A DNA stretch of 10,033 nucleotides from a bacterium TMED198 (GTDB taxonomy: Bacteria > Fidelibacterota > Marinisomatia > SCGC-AAA003-L08 > D37C17). Made by a program: the position numbers and the translations under genes. The notes under the pieces were generated by a model that was not told the origin of the DNA, made no database searches, and saw nothing but the letters and a program-made list of their open reading frames with translations. Where the stretch lies: positions 1-10,033 of the forward strand of contig NHIV01000005.1 in assembly GCA_002170735.1 (NCBI GenBank), given 5' to 3'. This document shows, piece after piece, positions 1 to 7,109 of this stretch (its first letter is position 1; every line of letters starts with the position of its first letter).

Positions 1-94
1 AACACCTATAGCAATGGAAAAAGAGTTAAGGTTTGCTATCAGAGAAGGTGGTCATACAGTAGGCGCTGGAGTAGTAACGGAAATTGTTGAGTAG
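1..94 (+). CDS. tuf: Elongation factor Tu, C-terminal end (partial, 5' end outside window)
   Basis: Only the last 30 codons are present, read from base 2 to a TAG stop at 92-94. They encode [11 protein letters not shown] followed by [19 protein letters not shown], the characteristic end of EF-Tu domain 3 (E. coli has [24 protein letters not shown]). EF-Tu is the GTPase that delivers aminoacyl-tRNA to the ribosomal A site; domain 3 helps bind the tRNA T arm and EF-Ts. The GTPase domain lies upstream of the window. The stop is only 2 bases before the rpmG start, so the two genes are almost certainly co-transcribed and probably translationally coupled. A tuf gene ahead of tRNA-Trp, secE and nusG is a common bacterial arrangement. 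Confidence 0.97.
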   Translation, partial: TPIAMEKELRFAIREGGHTVGAGVVTEIVE

Positions 95-96
95 AC

Positions 97-261
97 ATGG
101 CTGGAAATAGCAAAAGAGATATTATACATATTGAAAGTTCAGCAGGGACTGGTTATAGGTATACTATAACAAAAAATAAACGATTACACCCTGATAAAGT
201 TGAATATAAAAAATATGATCCGATTATTAGAAAGCATGTTTTGTTTAAGGAGACTAAGTAG
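97..261 (+). CDS. rpmG: 50S ribosomal protein L33 (cysteine-free type)
   Basis: This 54-codon gene encodes a small basic protein of normal L33 length. Its core reads [16 protein letters not shown], then [11 protein letters not shown] and RKHVLFKE, matching the L33 signature (E. coli: SSAGTGHFYTTTKNKR ... ELKKFDP ... RQHVIYKE). L33 sits on the 50S subunit near the E site. There is no cysteine at all, so this is the zinc-independent (C-minus) form rather than the CXXC...CXXC form. The ATG at 97 lies 2 bases after the tuf stop, with no clear Shine-Dalgarno sequence, so reinitiation after tuf is likely. The gene ends 7 bases before the tRNA. The SSAGTG form is closer to the proteobacterial type than to the L33 I remember from Bacteroidota. 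Confidence 0.93.
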   Translation: MAGNSKRDIIHIESSAGTGYRYTITKNKRLHPDKVEYKKYDPIIRKHVLFKETK

Positions 262-268
262 ATTTAAT

Positions 269-341
269 AGGTGAGTAGTTCAATTGGTAGAGCGCCGGCC
301 TCCAAAGCCGGAAGTTGAGGGTTCGATTCCTTCCTCACCTG
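269..341 (+). tRNA. trnW: tRNA-Trp, anticodon CCA
   Basis: A full cloverleaf can be folded by eye. The acceptor stem AGGTGAG (269-275) pairs perfectly with CTCACCT (334-340), with discriminator G at 341. The D stem GTTC/GAGC is at 278-281/290-293. The anticodon stem CCGGC/GCCGG is at 295-299/307-311, around the loop CTCCAAA with anticodon CCA at 302-304. The T stem GAGGG/CCTTC is at 317-321/329-333 with one G-T pair, around loop TTCGATT. The sequence is close to E. coli tRNA-Trp, including AGTTCAATTGGTAGAGC in the D arm. The 3' CCA is not encoded (CTT follows G341), so CCA-adding enzyme is required. The gene lies 7 bases after rpmG and 11 bases before secE, so the tRNA must be excised from a longer transcript. 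Confidence 0.97.
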
Positions 342-352
342 CTTAATAAATT

Positions 353-541
353 ATGCTAAAATCAATAACTAAATATTTTTCTAGTATTAGAGTAGAATTG
401 AAGAAGGTTACTTGGCTTTCTAAAGATGAGCTGATCTCTAGTACTTTTATTGTAGGTATTTTTTCTATAATAATGTCTATTTTTCTATTTTTAGTAGATT
501 TTTCTTTATCTGAATTTATGAGTGTAATAATTGGAGGTTAA
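353..541 (+). CDS. secE: Preprotein translocase subunit SecE
   Basis: This 62-residue protein is the short, single-span form of SecE, the essential small subunit that clamps SecY in the SecYEG channel of the inner membrane. Residues about 1-28 form the amphipathic cytoplasmic helix with the family motif ELKKVTWLSKDEL (about 15-27; E. coli has RKVIWPTRQE). Residues about 30-50 form one hydrophobic membrane segment, followed by a short tail ending in Gly-Gly. E. coli SecE has two extra N-terminal spans; the one-span form is usual elsewhere. There is no Shine-Dalgarno sequence: the ATG follows AATAAATT, 11 bases after the tRNA. The last two sense codons (GGA GGT) contain the GGAGG that serves as RBS for nusG, so the two genes are tightly linked. 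Confidence 0.95.
   Translation: MLKSITKYFSSIRVELKKVTWLSKDELISSTFIVGIFSIIMSIFLFLVDFSLSEFMSVIIGG
533..537 (+). promoter_or_regulatory. Shine-Dalgarno sequence for nusG, inside the end of secE
   Basis: GGAGG lies 5 bases before the TTG at 543. It coincides with the final Gly-Gly codons of SecE. This placement favours TTG 543 as the nusG start over the in-frame TTG at 531, which would lie upstream of the site, and over the later ATG codons at 669 and 672, which have no such sequence. Confidence 0.75.
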
Positions 542-542
542 T

Positions 543-1202
543 TTGTATTCTGAGAAAAATTCAATTAATGAGATTTCAGCTGAAGATGTTTCAGATGGAG
601 ATCAATTAAGCTCTTCGGATGAAGTTGAATTTGATGTTAGCAGTGAGAAAAAAAATGAATTACTAGAAATGATGGATTGGTTTTCATTAAGGGTTATTTC
701 AGGTAAAGAAAAAACTATTGAGCAAAATATTCTTAGAGATGCTGCTGATAATGATATAAATGATGAAATAGGGGAGGTTTTTGTACCTTATGAAAAGGTG
801 GTTCAATTAAGAAACAATAAAAAGGTTATTAAGGAGAAAATGTTTTTCCCAGGCTATGTTCTTATTAGGATGATTCTTAATAACAAAACTAAATATGTTG
901 TTGAAAATACTCATGGAGTTTTGAGCTTTATAGGTCCGAAAGGTGGTGCCCCCGTTCCTTTAAGAGACAGTGAAATTAAAAGAATTTTTGGTGAAGTTGA
1001 AAGAAAGGAAGATATAGAGATTGTTGAGATACCATTTAAAAAAGGCGATTATGTTAAAATTATAGCAGGACCATTCATTGATTTCTCTGGTGGCGTTGAA
1101 GAGATTAATGAAGAAAAGAAAAAGGTAAAAGTCTCTGTGTCTATTTTTGGTCGGTCAACCCCAATAGAGTTGGACTTCATGCAAATTGAATTAATTAAAT
1201 AA
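543..1202 (+). CDS. nusG: Transcription termination/antitermination factor NusG, with acidic N-terminal extension
   Basis: From TTG 543 the protein has 219 residues. Residues about 45-150 are the NGN domain that binds the beta' clamp helices and beta lobe of RNA polymerase; visible pieces are [38 protein letters not shown] and [11 protein letters not shown]. The C-terminal KOW domain (about 160-219) starts at [14 protein letters not shown] and ends [14 protein letters not shown]; in this family it contacts Rho or ribosomal protein S10. The NGN core looks like the Bacteroidota/FCB type. Residues 1-44 are an unusual low-complexity stretch rich in Asp, Glu and Ser. Without it (starting at ATG 669 or 672) the protein would be about 176 residues, close to E. 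coli NusG at 181. TTG 543 is preferred because GGAGG sits at ideal spacing and secE ends 1 base before it. Confidence 0.95.
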   Translation: MYSEKNSINEISAEDVSDGDQLSSSDEVEFDVSSEKKNELLEMMDWFSLRVISGKEKTIEQNILRDAADNDINDEIGEVFVPYEKVVQLRNNKKVIKEKMFFPGYVLIRMILNNKTKYVVENTHGVLSFIGPKGGAPVPLRDSEIKRIFGEVERKEDIEIVEIPFKKGDYVKIIAGPFIDFSGGVEEINEEKKKVKVSVSIFGRSTPIELDFMQIELIK

Positions 1203-1212
1203 AAATAAAATT

Positions 1213-1635
1213 ATGGCTAAAAAATTAATAGGTTTTATAAAATTGCAAATTCAGGCAGGGAAAGCAAACCCAGCTCCACCTGTTGGTCCAGCGTTAGGTC
1301 AACATGGTGTAAATATAATGGAGTTCTGCAAAGCTTTTAATGCAAAAACTCAAGAGCAATCAGGTAAATTAATTCCTGTAGAAATTTCCGTGTTTGCTGA
1401 TAGAACTTTTACATTTGTAACAAAAACACCTCCTGCATCTTTTTTGATTCTTGAGTCTACCAAATTATCAAAGGGTTCTGGGGAGCCAAATAGAGAAAAA
1501 GTAGGATCTATAACAATGGACAAGATTAAAGAGATTGCTGAAATAAAAATGCCTGATCTTAACGCTAATTCAATCGAAGCTGCAGTAAAAATGATTAAAG
1601 GAACTGCAAGGAGTATGGGGGTAGTTGTAAAATAA
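1213..1635 (+). CDS. rplK: 50S ribosomal protein L11
   Basis: The 140-residue product has the expected L11 length and sequence. The N-terminal domain carries the proline-rich [16 protein letters not shown] (about residues 20-35), the region that meets thiostrepton-type antibiotics and elongation factor G. The C-terminal half, with [24 protein letters not shown] split over residues about 114-137, is the RNA-binding domain that grips the GTPase-associated centre of 23S rRNA. L11 is also required for RelA activation in bacteria with the stringent response. The ATG follows AATAAAATT with no Shine-Dalgarno sequence, 10 bases after nusG. The stop codon overlaps the start of rplA by one base (TAATG), indicating coupled translation and equal output of L11 and L1. 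Confidence 0.98.
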   Translation: MAKKLIGFIKLQIQAGKANPAPPVGPALGQHGVNIMEFCKAFNAKTQEQSGKLIPVEISVFADRTFTFVTKTPPASFLILESTKLSKGSGEPNREKVGSITMDKIKEIAEIKMPDLNANSIEAAVKMIKGTARSMGVVVK

Positions 1636-2327
1636 TGAAAAATAGCAAAAGATATAATAGTAATTTCTCAAAAATCGATAGAAACAAAATGTATAGCATT
1701 GATGAAGCTGTAAAATTAATCAAATCTATGGATTCTGCAAAATTTGATGAAACAGTTGACATTTCATTCAATTTAGGTGTTGATCCTAAGCACTCTGACC
1801 AGCTAGTTAGAGGTACAGTCTCTCTGCCAAATGGAACTGGTAAGGATGTAAAGGTTTTAGTGGTTTCAAAAGGTGAAAAGCTTAAAGAGGCAGAAAATGC
1901 TGGCGCAGATTTTTTTGGGTCAGATGAAATATTGGAAAAAATAAAAAGCGGATGGCTGGACTTTGATGTTTTGGTGGCAACTCCAGATATGATGGCAGAT
2001 CTTGGGAAACTTGGAAGGTTTTTGGGACCAAGAGGTTTGATGCCTAACCCTAAATCAGGAACTGTTACAAATGATATTGAAAAAGCGGTAAAAGAGTTGA
2101 AGGCCGGCAAGATTCAATTTAGGACTGAGAAGACAGGAATTATTCATGCTGGCGTTGGGAAAGTTAATTTTAAAGAAGTTGCCTTAATTGAAAATATTAA
2201 AGCGCTAACAAAAGAACTAAATAGATTAAAACCTTCATCAACAAAGGGAATCTACATGAAGAAGATAAATATTTCTTCTTCTATGGGGCCTGGTATAAAA
2301 GTTGATTTAGGGTCAATAGTAAATTAA
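1635..2327 (+). CDS. rplA: 50S ribosomal protein L1
   Basis: The 230-residue product is a full-length L1, the mobile stalk protein that binds 23S rRNA helices 76-78 and helps move deacylated tRNA out of the E site. Diagnostic stretches are SIDEAVKLIKSM near the N-terminus, VDISFNLGVDPKHSDQ, DVLVATPDMMADLGKLG, the L1 signature LGPRGLMPNPKSGTVT (about 130-145) and KTGIIHAGVGKVNF. The ATG at 1635 shares its A with the rplK TAA stop, so translation is probably coupled to L11. In many bacteria L1 represses its own operon by binding a leader that mimics its rRNA site; the 10 bases before rplK here are too short to hold one, so any such site would lie within coding sequence. Confidence 0.98.
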   Translation: MKNSKRYNSNFSKIDRNKMYSIDEAVKLIKSMDSAKFDETVDISFNLGVDPKHSDQLVRGTVSLPNGTGKDVKVLVVSKGEKLKEAENAGADFFGSDEILEKIKSGWLDFDVLVATPDMMADLGKLGRFLGPRGLMPNPKSGTVTNDIEKAVKELKAGKIQFRTEKTGIIHAGVGKVNFKEVALIENIKALTKELNRLKPSSTKGIYMKKINISSSMGPGIKVDLGSIVN

Positions 2328-2344
2328 TAAAACAAGATTTAATT

Positions 2345-2869
2345 ATGCCAAATATTGAAAAAAATAAAATTGTTGAAAACTTAACTGAAAAATTCAAGAG
2401 CTGTAATGGTATATATTTTACTGATTACACTGGCCTTGATGTTAAAACTATTACAAAATTGAGAAAAGCTTTTAGGGCGAATGAAGTAGATTATCTTGTA
2501 TCCAAAAATACACTAACTAAGATTGCTGCAAAAAATGCTGGGTATGAGCATAAATTTGATGAAATTCTGAATGGCCAGATTGCTATAGCATATTCAGAGG
2601 TAGATGCTATTTCTCCTGCAAGATCAATTAAAGAGTTTTTAAAAGAAAATGACAAAGCTAGCTTAGATGTTCTTGGAGTTTTGTTTGAAGGGGAATTGTA
2701 TCCACCTGAGAAATATAAAGAATTTGCAGATCTTCCAACTAAAGATGTATTGCTTTCCAAGTTGCTTTCTGCTTTAAGTGAACCTATGACAAAATTTTCA
2801 GGTACATTGAATGGTGCTATGCAGTCATTGGTTGTGGTGTTGAATAATTTGAAAGAAAAAAACAATTAA
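2345..2869 (+). CDS. rplJ: 50S ribosomal protein L10
   Basis: This 174-residue protein is L10, the base of the ribosomal stalk. The N-terminal globular domain shows [19 protein letters not shown] (about 22-40) and [19 protein letters not shown] (about 48-66), which bind 23S rRNA next to L11. The C-terminal part ([20 protein letters not shown] and the helix following it, about 136-174) is the spine on which L7/L12 dimers assemble. Start ATG 2345 follows TTTAATT with no Shine-Dalgarno sequence. The gap to rplA is 17 bases, too short for the structured L10-binding leader that precedes rplJ in many bacteria. rplL follows after 19 bases. Confidence 0.97.
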   Translation: MPNIEKNKIVENLTEKFKSCNGIYFTDYTGLDVKTITKLRKAFRANEVDYLVSKNTLTKIAAKNAGYEHKFDEILNGQIAIAYSEVDAISPARSIKEFLKENDKASLDVLGVLFEGELYPPEKYKEFADLPTKDVLLSKLLSALSEPMTKFSGTLNGAMQSLVVVLNNLKEKNN

Positions 2870-2888
2870 AGATAAAAGGGGTTGTAAA

Positions 2889-3272
2889 ATGGCAAAATTA
2901 AAAAAAGAAGACGTTCTCGAATATTTAGAATCTGCAAATATGCTTGAAATATCTGAATTAATAAAAGATATTGAGGAGAAGTTTGGCGTTACTGCAGCTG
3001 CTCCCGTCGCAGTGGGGGTTGCCCCTGCAGGAGCAGAAGCTGGCGGTGCAGCTGAAGAAAAAAGTGAGTTTGATGTAGAGCTGACCTCAATAGGTGACAA
3101 AAAAATCAATGTAATCAAAGTTATTCGTGAAGTCACTGAGCTTGGCCTAAAAGAGGCTAAAGATATGGTGGATGGTGCTCCAACGATTGTAAAAGAGTCG
3201 GCTTCAAAAGATGAGGCTTCTGAAATACAGAAGAAGCTCGAAGAGGCTGGTGCATCTGTTACTTTAAAGTAG
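2889..3272 (+). CDS. rplL: 50S ribosomal protein L7/L12
   Basis: The 127-residue acidic product has the standard three-part L7/L12 layout. Residues 1-35 are the N-terminal dimerisation helices that dock on L10. Residues about 36-58 are an Ala/Gly/Val-rich hinge ([20 protein letters not shown]). Residues about 60-127 are the globular factor-binding domain with [20 protein letters not shown] and the conserved [13 protein letters not shown]. This domain recruits EF-Tu, EF-G, IF2 and release factors and stimulates their GTPase. The ATG follows AAAGGGG (2875-2881) at 7 bases, a moderate Shine-Dalgarno match that fits the need for several L7/L12 copies per ribosome. The hinge is locally GC-rich, which follows from Ala/Gly codons and is not a sign of transfer. 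Confidence 0.98.
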   Translation: MAKLKKEDVLEYLESANMLEISELIKDIEEKFGVTAAAPVAVGVAPAGAEAGGAAEEKSEFDVELTSIGDKKINVIKVIREVTELGLKEAKDMVDGAPTIVKESASKDEASEIQKKLEEAGASVTLK

Positions 3273-3332
3273 CAAGTAGTTTAAAATAAAATATAATCAA
3301 AAATATTCTAATCAACTCGAGGAGGGTTTTTT
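3273..3332 (+). promoter_or_regulatory. rplL-rpoB spacer with a perfect -10-like TATAAT and a strong RBS
   Basis: This 60-base gap is the longest non-coding stretch in the window. It contains an exact TATAAT at 3292-3297 but no recognisable -35 hexamer at normal spacing, so an internal rpoBC promoter is only a possibility in such AT-rich DNA. GAGGAGGG at 3319-3326, 6 bases before the GTG at 3333, is the strongest Shine-Dalgarno match in the window and fixes the rpoB start. No hairpin resembling a terminator, attenuator or RNase III site was seen. In E. coli this gap is several hundred bases and holds an attenuator and an RNase III processing site. The RBS is well supported; the promoter is not. 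Confidence 0.3.
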
Positions 3333-6300
3333 GTGGCTTCTGCAAATTTAAAACCTAATAATAGACTTGTATTTGGTGATGTCGATTCTGTCATCCCAAT
3401 GCCTGATCTTTTAGATATTCAAATAGCTTCATATAAAGACTTTTTACAGGAAGATGTCCTTCCTGAAAAAAGAGAAAATAAAGGTCTTCAGGCAGTTTTA
3501 AAACAAATGTTCCCTGTTGAAGATACCCGAGGAGATTATATATTAGAGTATAAACATTATTTTCTCGGTCTTCCCAAATATTCAGAGAGAGAGTGTCTTG
3601 AAAGAAAAATAACGTACTCTGTACCTTTGAAAATAAAATTTGTTTTACATATTACAGATGAAAATGATAGATCGAAGTACGTTCAAAGTATCGAGCAGGA
3701 TGTTTTTTATGGAAATATTCCTTTCATGACTAAAGCAGGCACTTTTATTATAAATGGAGCAGAAAGGGTTATAGTTAGCCAGCTGCAGAGATCTCCTGGT
3801 GTTTTCTTTGATCAAAATATACACCCGAATGGAACAAAGATTTTTCAAGCAAGGGTCATACCTTTTAGAGGATCATGGGTTGATTTTATAACTGATATCT
3901 ATGATTGTATTTATACTATAATTGATAGAAGGAGAAAATTCCCAGCTACTTTACTATTAAGATCTATCGGCTTTTCTACAAATAAAGATATTTTTGAGGC
4001 TTTCAATCTTATCGAAGAGGTTAAGATTTCCAATAAAAAGAGGCTTTTAGGTGAGCAGGTCCAGGAAGAATTGATTGATGAGAAGACTGGAGAGGTTATT
4101 TGTGAATATGGGGAAATTGTTGATGAGGATTTGATTGCAAGATTAAAATCAAATAAGATTAAATCCGTTTGTATTTTAAATGACAAAGACAGTATGGAAG
4201 CTCAAATGCTTCTTAATACAATGCAAAAAGATCCTACCTCTAACAGTGAAGAGGCAATCTTGCTTCTTTACAAGCATTTACGGTCAGGTGATGCACCATC
4301 AGCAGATCTTGCATTTAAATTCATTGATAAAATGTTTTTTTCAACTAAAAAGTATGATTTAGGTGCAGTTGGTAGATATAGAATAAATAAAAAGTTTGGA
4401 CTTTCAGCTCCCGTTGAAGAGCCTGTTCTTATTAAAGAAGATTTTATTCATGTATTTGACTATTTGATTAAGATGAGAAAAGGCGAAAATGTACCTGATG
4501 ATATTGATCACCTGGGCAATAGAAGGGTAAGAATGGTTGGAGAGCAGTTATCTAATCAGTTTAGTATAGCATTAAGTAGAATGCAAAGAACTATTAGGGA
4601 AAAAATGAATCAGAGAGAGACAGAAACTCTTACTCCTCAAGATTTAGTTAATTCAAGGATTGTGACAAATGTTTTAAACACATTTTTTGGAACTAGTCAA
4701 TTATCACAATTTATGGATCAAACCAATCCTTTAGCTGAAATTACTCATAAAAGAAGAATATCATCTCTTGGTCCAGGTGGCCTGTCTAGAGAAAGGGCCG
4801 GATTTGAAGTTAGAGATGTACATTACACTCACTATGGGAGGCTTTGCCCAATTGAAACACCTGAGGGGCCCAACATTGGACTGATTAACAGTCTAGCGAC
4901 TCATGCTGTTGTAAACAATTTGGGCTTTATAGAAGCGCCGTATCAAAAAGTAGATAAAAATAATCTTAAGGATAAGGTAGAGTTTTTATCTCCCGATGAA
5001 GAAGACAGGACCTTTATAGCTCAGGCAACAGAGCAGGTAAAGAAAGGCAAGCTAGTCAATAAGATTGTCAGAGTGAGGAATGGCGAGAATTTTCCGATGA
5101 TTTCTAGTTCAGAAGTGAATTATAAAGATGTTTCTCCAAATCAAATTGTAAGCGTTTCAGCTGCACTTATTCCATTTCTTGAGAATGATGATGCAAACAG
5201 GGCTTTAATGGGTTCAAATATGATGCGCCAATCAGTTCCTCTGATGAAGCCGGAGCTTCCAATTGTTGGCACTGGAATGGAGTCGAGAGTTGCAATTGAT
5301 TCTAGATCAACAATAATAGCAGAAAAAGATTGCACTGTTGAATATGTGGATGCTAACAAGATACAAGTTAAAACAAAATCACTTCCAGATGAATTAAGAT
5401 TAGTCGATGAAGAAAGTATAATGACTTATACTTTAAAAAAGAATTTAAGAACAAATCAGAATACCAGAATAAACCAGCATCCAGTGGTTGAGGTTGGAGA
5501 TAAGCTGAAAAAGGGAGACCTGCTTGCAGATGGCCAATCGACAAAAGATGGAGAGCTTGCCCTTGGTAAGAACCTTAAGGTGGCATTTATGCCTTGGAGA
5601 GGGTATAATTTTGAAGATGCTATTGTGATCAATGAGAGATTAGTTAAGGAAGATATTTTAACTTCTGTTCATATTAAGGAATTTGAAGTTGAAATTAGAG
5701 ATACAAAAAGAGGAGAAGAAGAGCTTACAAATGAAATTCCAAACGTAAGTGAGGAAGCAACTTCAAATTTGGATAAGAGGGGTATTGTAAGAATTGGTGC
5801 AGAAGTGCAGGAAGGTGATATTTTAGTTGGAAAGGTTACGCCAAAAGGCGAGACAGACCCTACTCCAGAAGAGAAGCTCTTAAAAGCAATTTTTGGAGAG
5901 AAAGCTGGTGATGTAAAAGATGCTTCGAAAAGATGCGATCCAGGGGTATCAGGTGTAGTTGTGGATACTCAGCTTTTTGAAAGAAGGAATTACAGTCTGG
6001 CTGATGATGAAAAAAAGAAAATTAGAGATCTTCAAAAAGAAGCAAGACTGGATAGATTAAGCCTGATGGAGAAAAGAGATCTATTCTTGTTCAACCAGAT
6101 GAAAGATCAGCTTTCTGGTGGAATTAGAGACACTGCTACAGGTAAGACTATAGTTAAGGCAAAAACATTGTTAACCAAAAAAAGAATTGAAGAGCTAGAT
6201 TTAGAGAATTTATCCCTCAAATCTCCTTGGGTACAGTCACCCGTAGTGTGGATGAAAATACTTAAAATATGGCAGAATTATAGAAGAAATTTAAATCAGC

Positions 6301-7088
6301 TTGAAGAAAAACTAGAAAAAAGCGTTTTTAAGTTAAGAGTTGGAGATGAACTGCAGCAAGGTGTTATGAAGCTTGCTAAGGTTGCACTGGCTCAGAAAAG
6401 AAAGGTTTCAATTGGTGATAAAATGGCAGGCAGGCATGGAAATAAAGGGATAGTTTCAATTATTGTTCCTGAAGAAGATATGCCTTATATGGAAGATGGC
6501 ACTCCTGTGGATATAATTTTAAACCCATTAGGGGTTCCATCAAGAATGAATTTAGGTCAATTGTATGAGACTATGTTAGGGTGGGCAGGATATAAGTTGA
6601 ATAAAAAATATTCAACACCAGTTTTTGACGGAGCAACCCATGATCAGGTTATTAGTGAGCTTGAATCAGCAAATCTTTCACCATCGGGAAAAGTAACGCT
6701 ATTTGATGGAAGAACTGGAGAAAAAATAAGTAAAAAAGTTGCTGTGGGGGTTATTTACATGCTCAAGTTATCTCACTTGGTTGATGATAAAATGCATGCA
6801 CGTGCAACTGGACCATATTCTCTTATTACCCAACAGCCCTTAGGTGGGAAAGCTCAATCCGGAGGTCAAAGATTTGGCGAGATGGAGGTTTGGGCCTTGG
6901 AGGCTTATGGTGCATCAAATACATTGCAGGAAATTTTAACTACAAAATCAGATGACATAGAAGGCAGGACTAAATTGTACAACTCTTTAGTTAGAGGTGA
7001 AAGCGTACCAACTCCTCATATACCAGAGTCGTTTAATGTGCTAGTTAAAGAGCTTGAAGGATTAGGCTTAAATATTGTTCTTCAATAA
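3333..7088 (+). CDS. rpoB: DNA-directed RNA polymerase subunit beta
   Basis: The complete 1251-residue beta subunit forms half of the RNA polymerase active-site cleft. Landmarks in order: NGAERVIVSQLQRSPGVFF (about 140-160); the rifampicin-binding region GTSQLSQFMDQTNPLAEITH (453-472) followed by KRRISSLGPGG; YNFEDA with the acidic pair E761/D762 near the catalytic centre; and GDKMAGRHGNKG with K1030 and K1038, equivalent to E. coli K1065 and K1073. The C-terminus (GPYSLITQQPLGGKAQ onward) packs on beta'. Rifampicin-contact positions Q459, D462, H472, R475 and S477 keep the wild-type residues; E. coli S522 is Ala here. The large E. coli insertions are absent and the overall form resembles Bacteroidota/FCB RpoB. 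GTG 3333 is chosen for its strong RBS. Residues 965-978 look odd (possible local frame slip). Confidence 0.99.
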   Translation: MASANLKPNNRLVFGDVDSVIPMPDLLDIQIASYKDFLQEDVLPEKRENKGLQAVLKQMFPVEDTRGDYILEYKHYFLGLPKYSERECLERKITYSVPLKIKFVLHITDENDRSKYVQSIEQDVFYGNIPFMTKAGTFIINGAERVIVSQLQRSPGVFFDQNIHPNGTKIFQARVIPFRGSWVDFITDIYDCIYTIIDRRRKFPATLLLRSIGFSTNKDIFEAFNLIEEVKISNKKRLLGEQVQEELIDEKTGEVICEYGEIVDEDLIARLKSNKIKSVCILNDKDSMEAQMLLNTMQKDPTSNSEEAILLLYKHLRSGDAPSADLAFKFIDKMFFSTKKYDLGAVGRYRINKKFGLSAPVEEPVLIKEDFIHVFDYLIKMRKGENVPDDIDHLGNRRVRMVGEQLSNQFSIALSRMQRTIREKMNQRETETLTPQDLVNSRIVTNVLNTFFGTSQLSQFMDQTNPLAEITHKRRISSLGPGGLSRERAGFEVRDVHYTHYGRLCPIETPEGPNIGLINSLATHAVVNNLGFIEAPYQKVDKNNLKDKVEFLSPDEEDRTFIAQATEQVKKGKLVNKIVRVRNGENFPMISSSEVNYKDVSPNQIVSVSAALIPFLENDDANRALMGSNMMRQSVPLMKPELPIVGTGMESRVAIDSRSTIIAEKDCTVEYVDANKIQVKTKSLPDELRLVDEESIMTYTLKKNLRTNQNTRINQHPVVEVGDKLKKGDLLADGQSTKDGELALGKNLKVAFMPWRGYNFEDAIVINERLVKEDILTSVHIKEFEVEIRDTKRGEEELTNEIPNVSEEATSNLDKRGIVRIGAEVQEGDILVGKVTPKGETDPTPEEKLLKAIFGEKAGDVKDASKRCDPGVSGVVVDTQLFERRNYSLADDEKKKIRDLQKEARLDRLSLMEKRDLFLFNQMKDQLSGGIRDTATGKTIVKAKTLLTKKRIEELDLENLSLKSPWVQSPVVWMKILKIWQNYRRNLNQLEEKLEKSVFKLRVGDELQQGVMKLAKVALAQKRKVSIGDKMAGRHGNKGIVSIIVPEEDMPYMEDGTPVDIILNPLGVPSRMNLGQLYETMLGWAGYKLNKKYSTPVFDGATHDQVISELESANLSPSGKVTLFDGRTGEKISKKVAVGVIYMLKLSHLVDDKMHARATGPYSLITQQPLGGKAQSGGQRFGEMEVWALEAYGASNTLQEILTTKSDDIEGRTKLYNSLVRGESVPTPHIPESFNVLVKELEGLGLNIVLQ

Positions 7089-7097
7089 TAATTTAAT

Positions 7098-7103
7098 GGG
7101 AGA
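7098..7103 (+). promoter_or_regulatory. Shine-Dalgarno sequence for rpoC
   Basis: GGGAGA lies 6 bases before GTG 7110, inside the 21-base gap after rpoB. It supports GTG 7110 over the in-frame ATG at 7140, which has no purine-rich sequence at usable distance. Confidence 0.7.
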
Positions 7104-7109
7104 CTTATA

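Noticed and set aside
531..542. TTG at 531 as the nusG start
   Set aside because: It would overlap secE and precede the GGAGG at 533-537; that site instead has ideal spacing to TTG 543.
1595..2110. 171-codon open frame on the minus strand across the rplK-rplA junction
   Set aside because: It lies fully opposite strongly conserved L11 and L1 coding sequence. Its translation is Ser/Phe/Leu-rich with no recognisable domain, as expected for the antisense of AT-rich Lys/Glu/Asp-rich genes.
3001..3060. Local GC-rich patch as a sign of foreign DNA
   Set aside because: It is the Ala/Gly-rich hinge of L7/L12, and its composition follows from those codons.
2491..3136. Two minus-strand open frames (2491-2865 and 2825-3136) opposite rplJ and rplL
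   Set aside because: Both are antisense shadows of conserved genes, with no RBS and no recognisable protein; the Ala/Pro run in the second is the complement of the L7/L12 hinge.
3645..5359. Short open frames inside rpoB (minus 3645-3848, 3911-4186, 5141-5359; plus 4180-4362)
   Set aside because: All sit within highly conserved RpoB sequence in other frames and show no family features.
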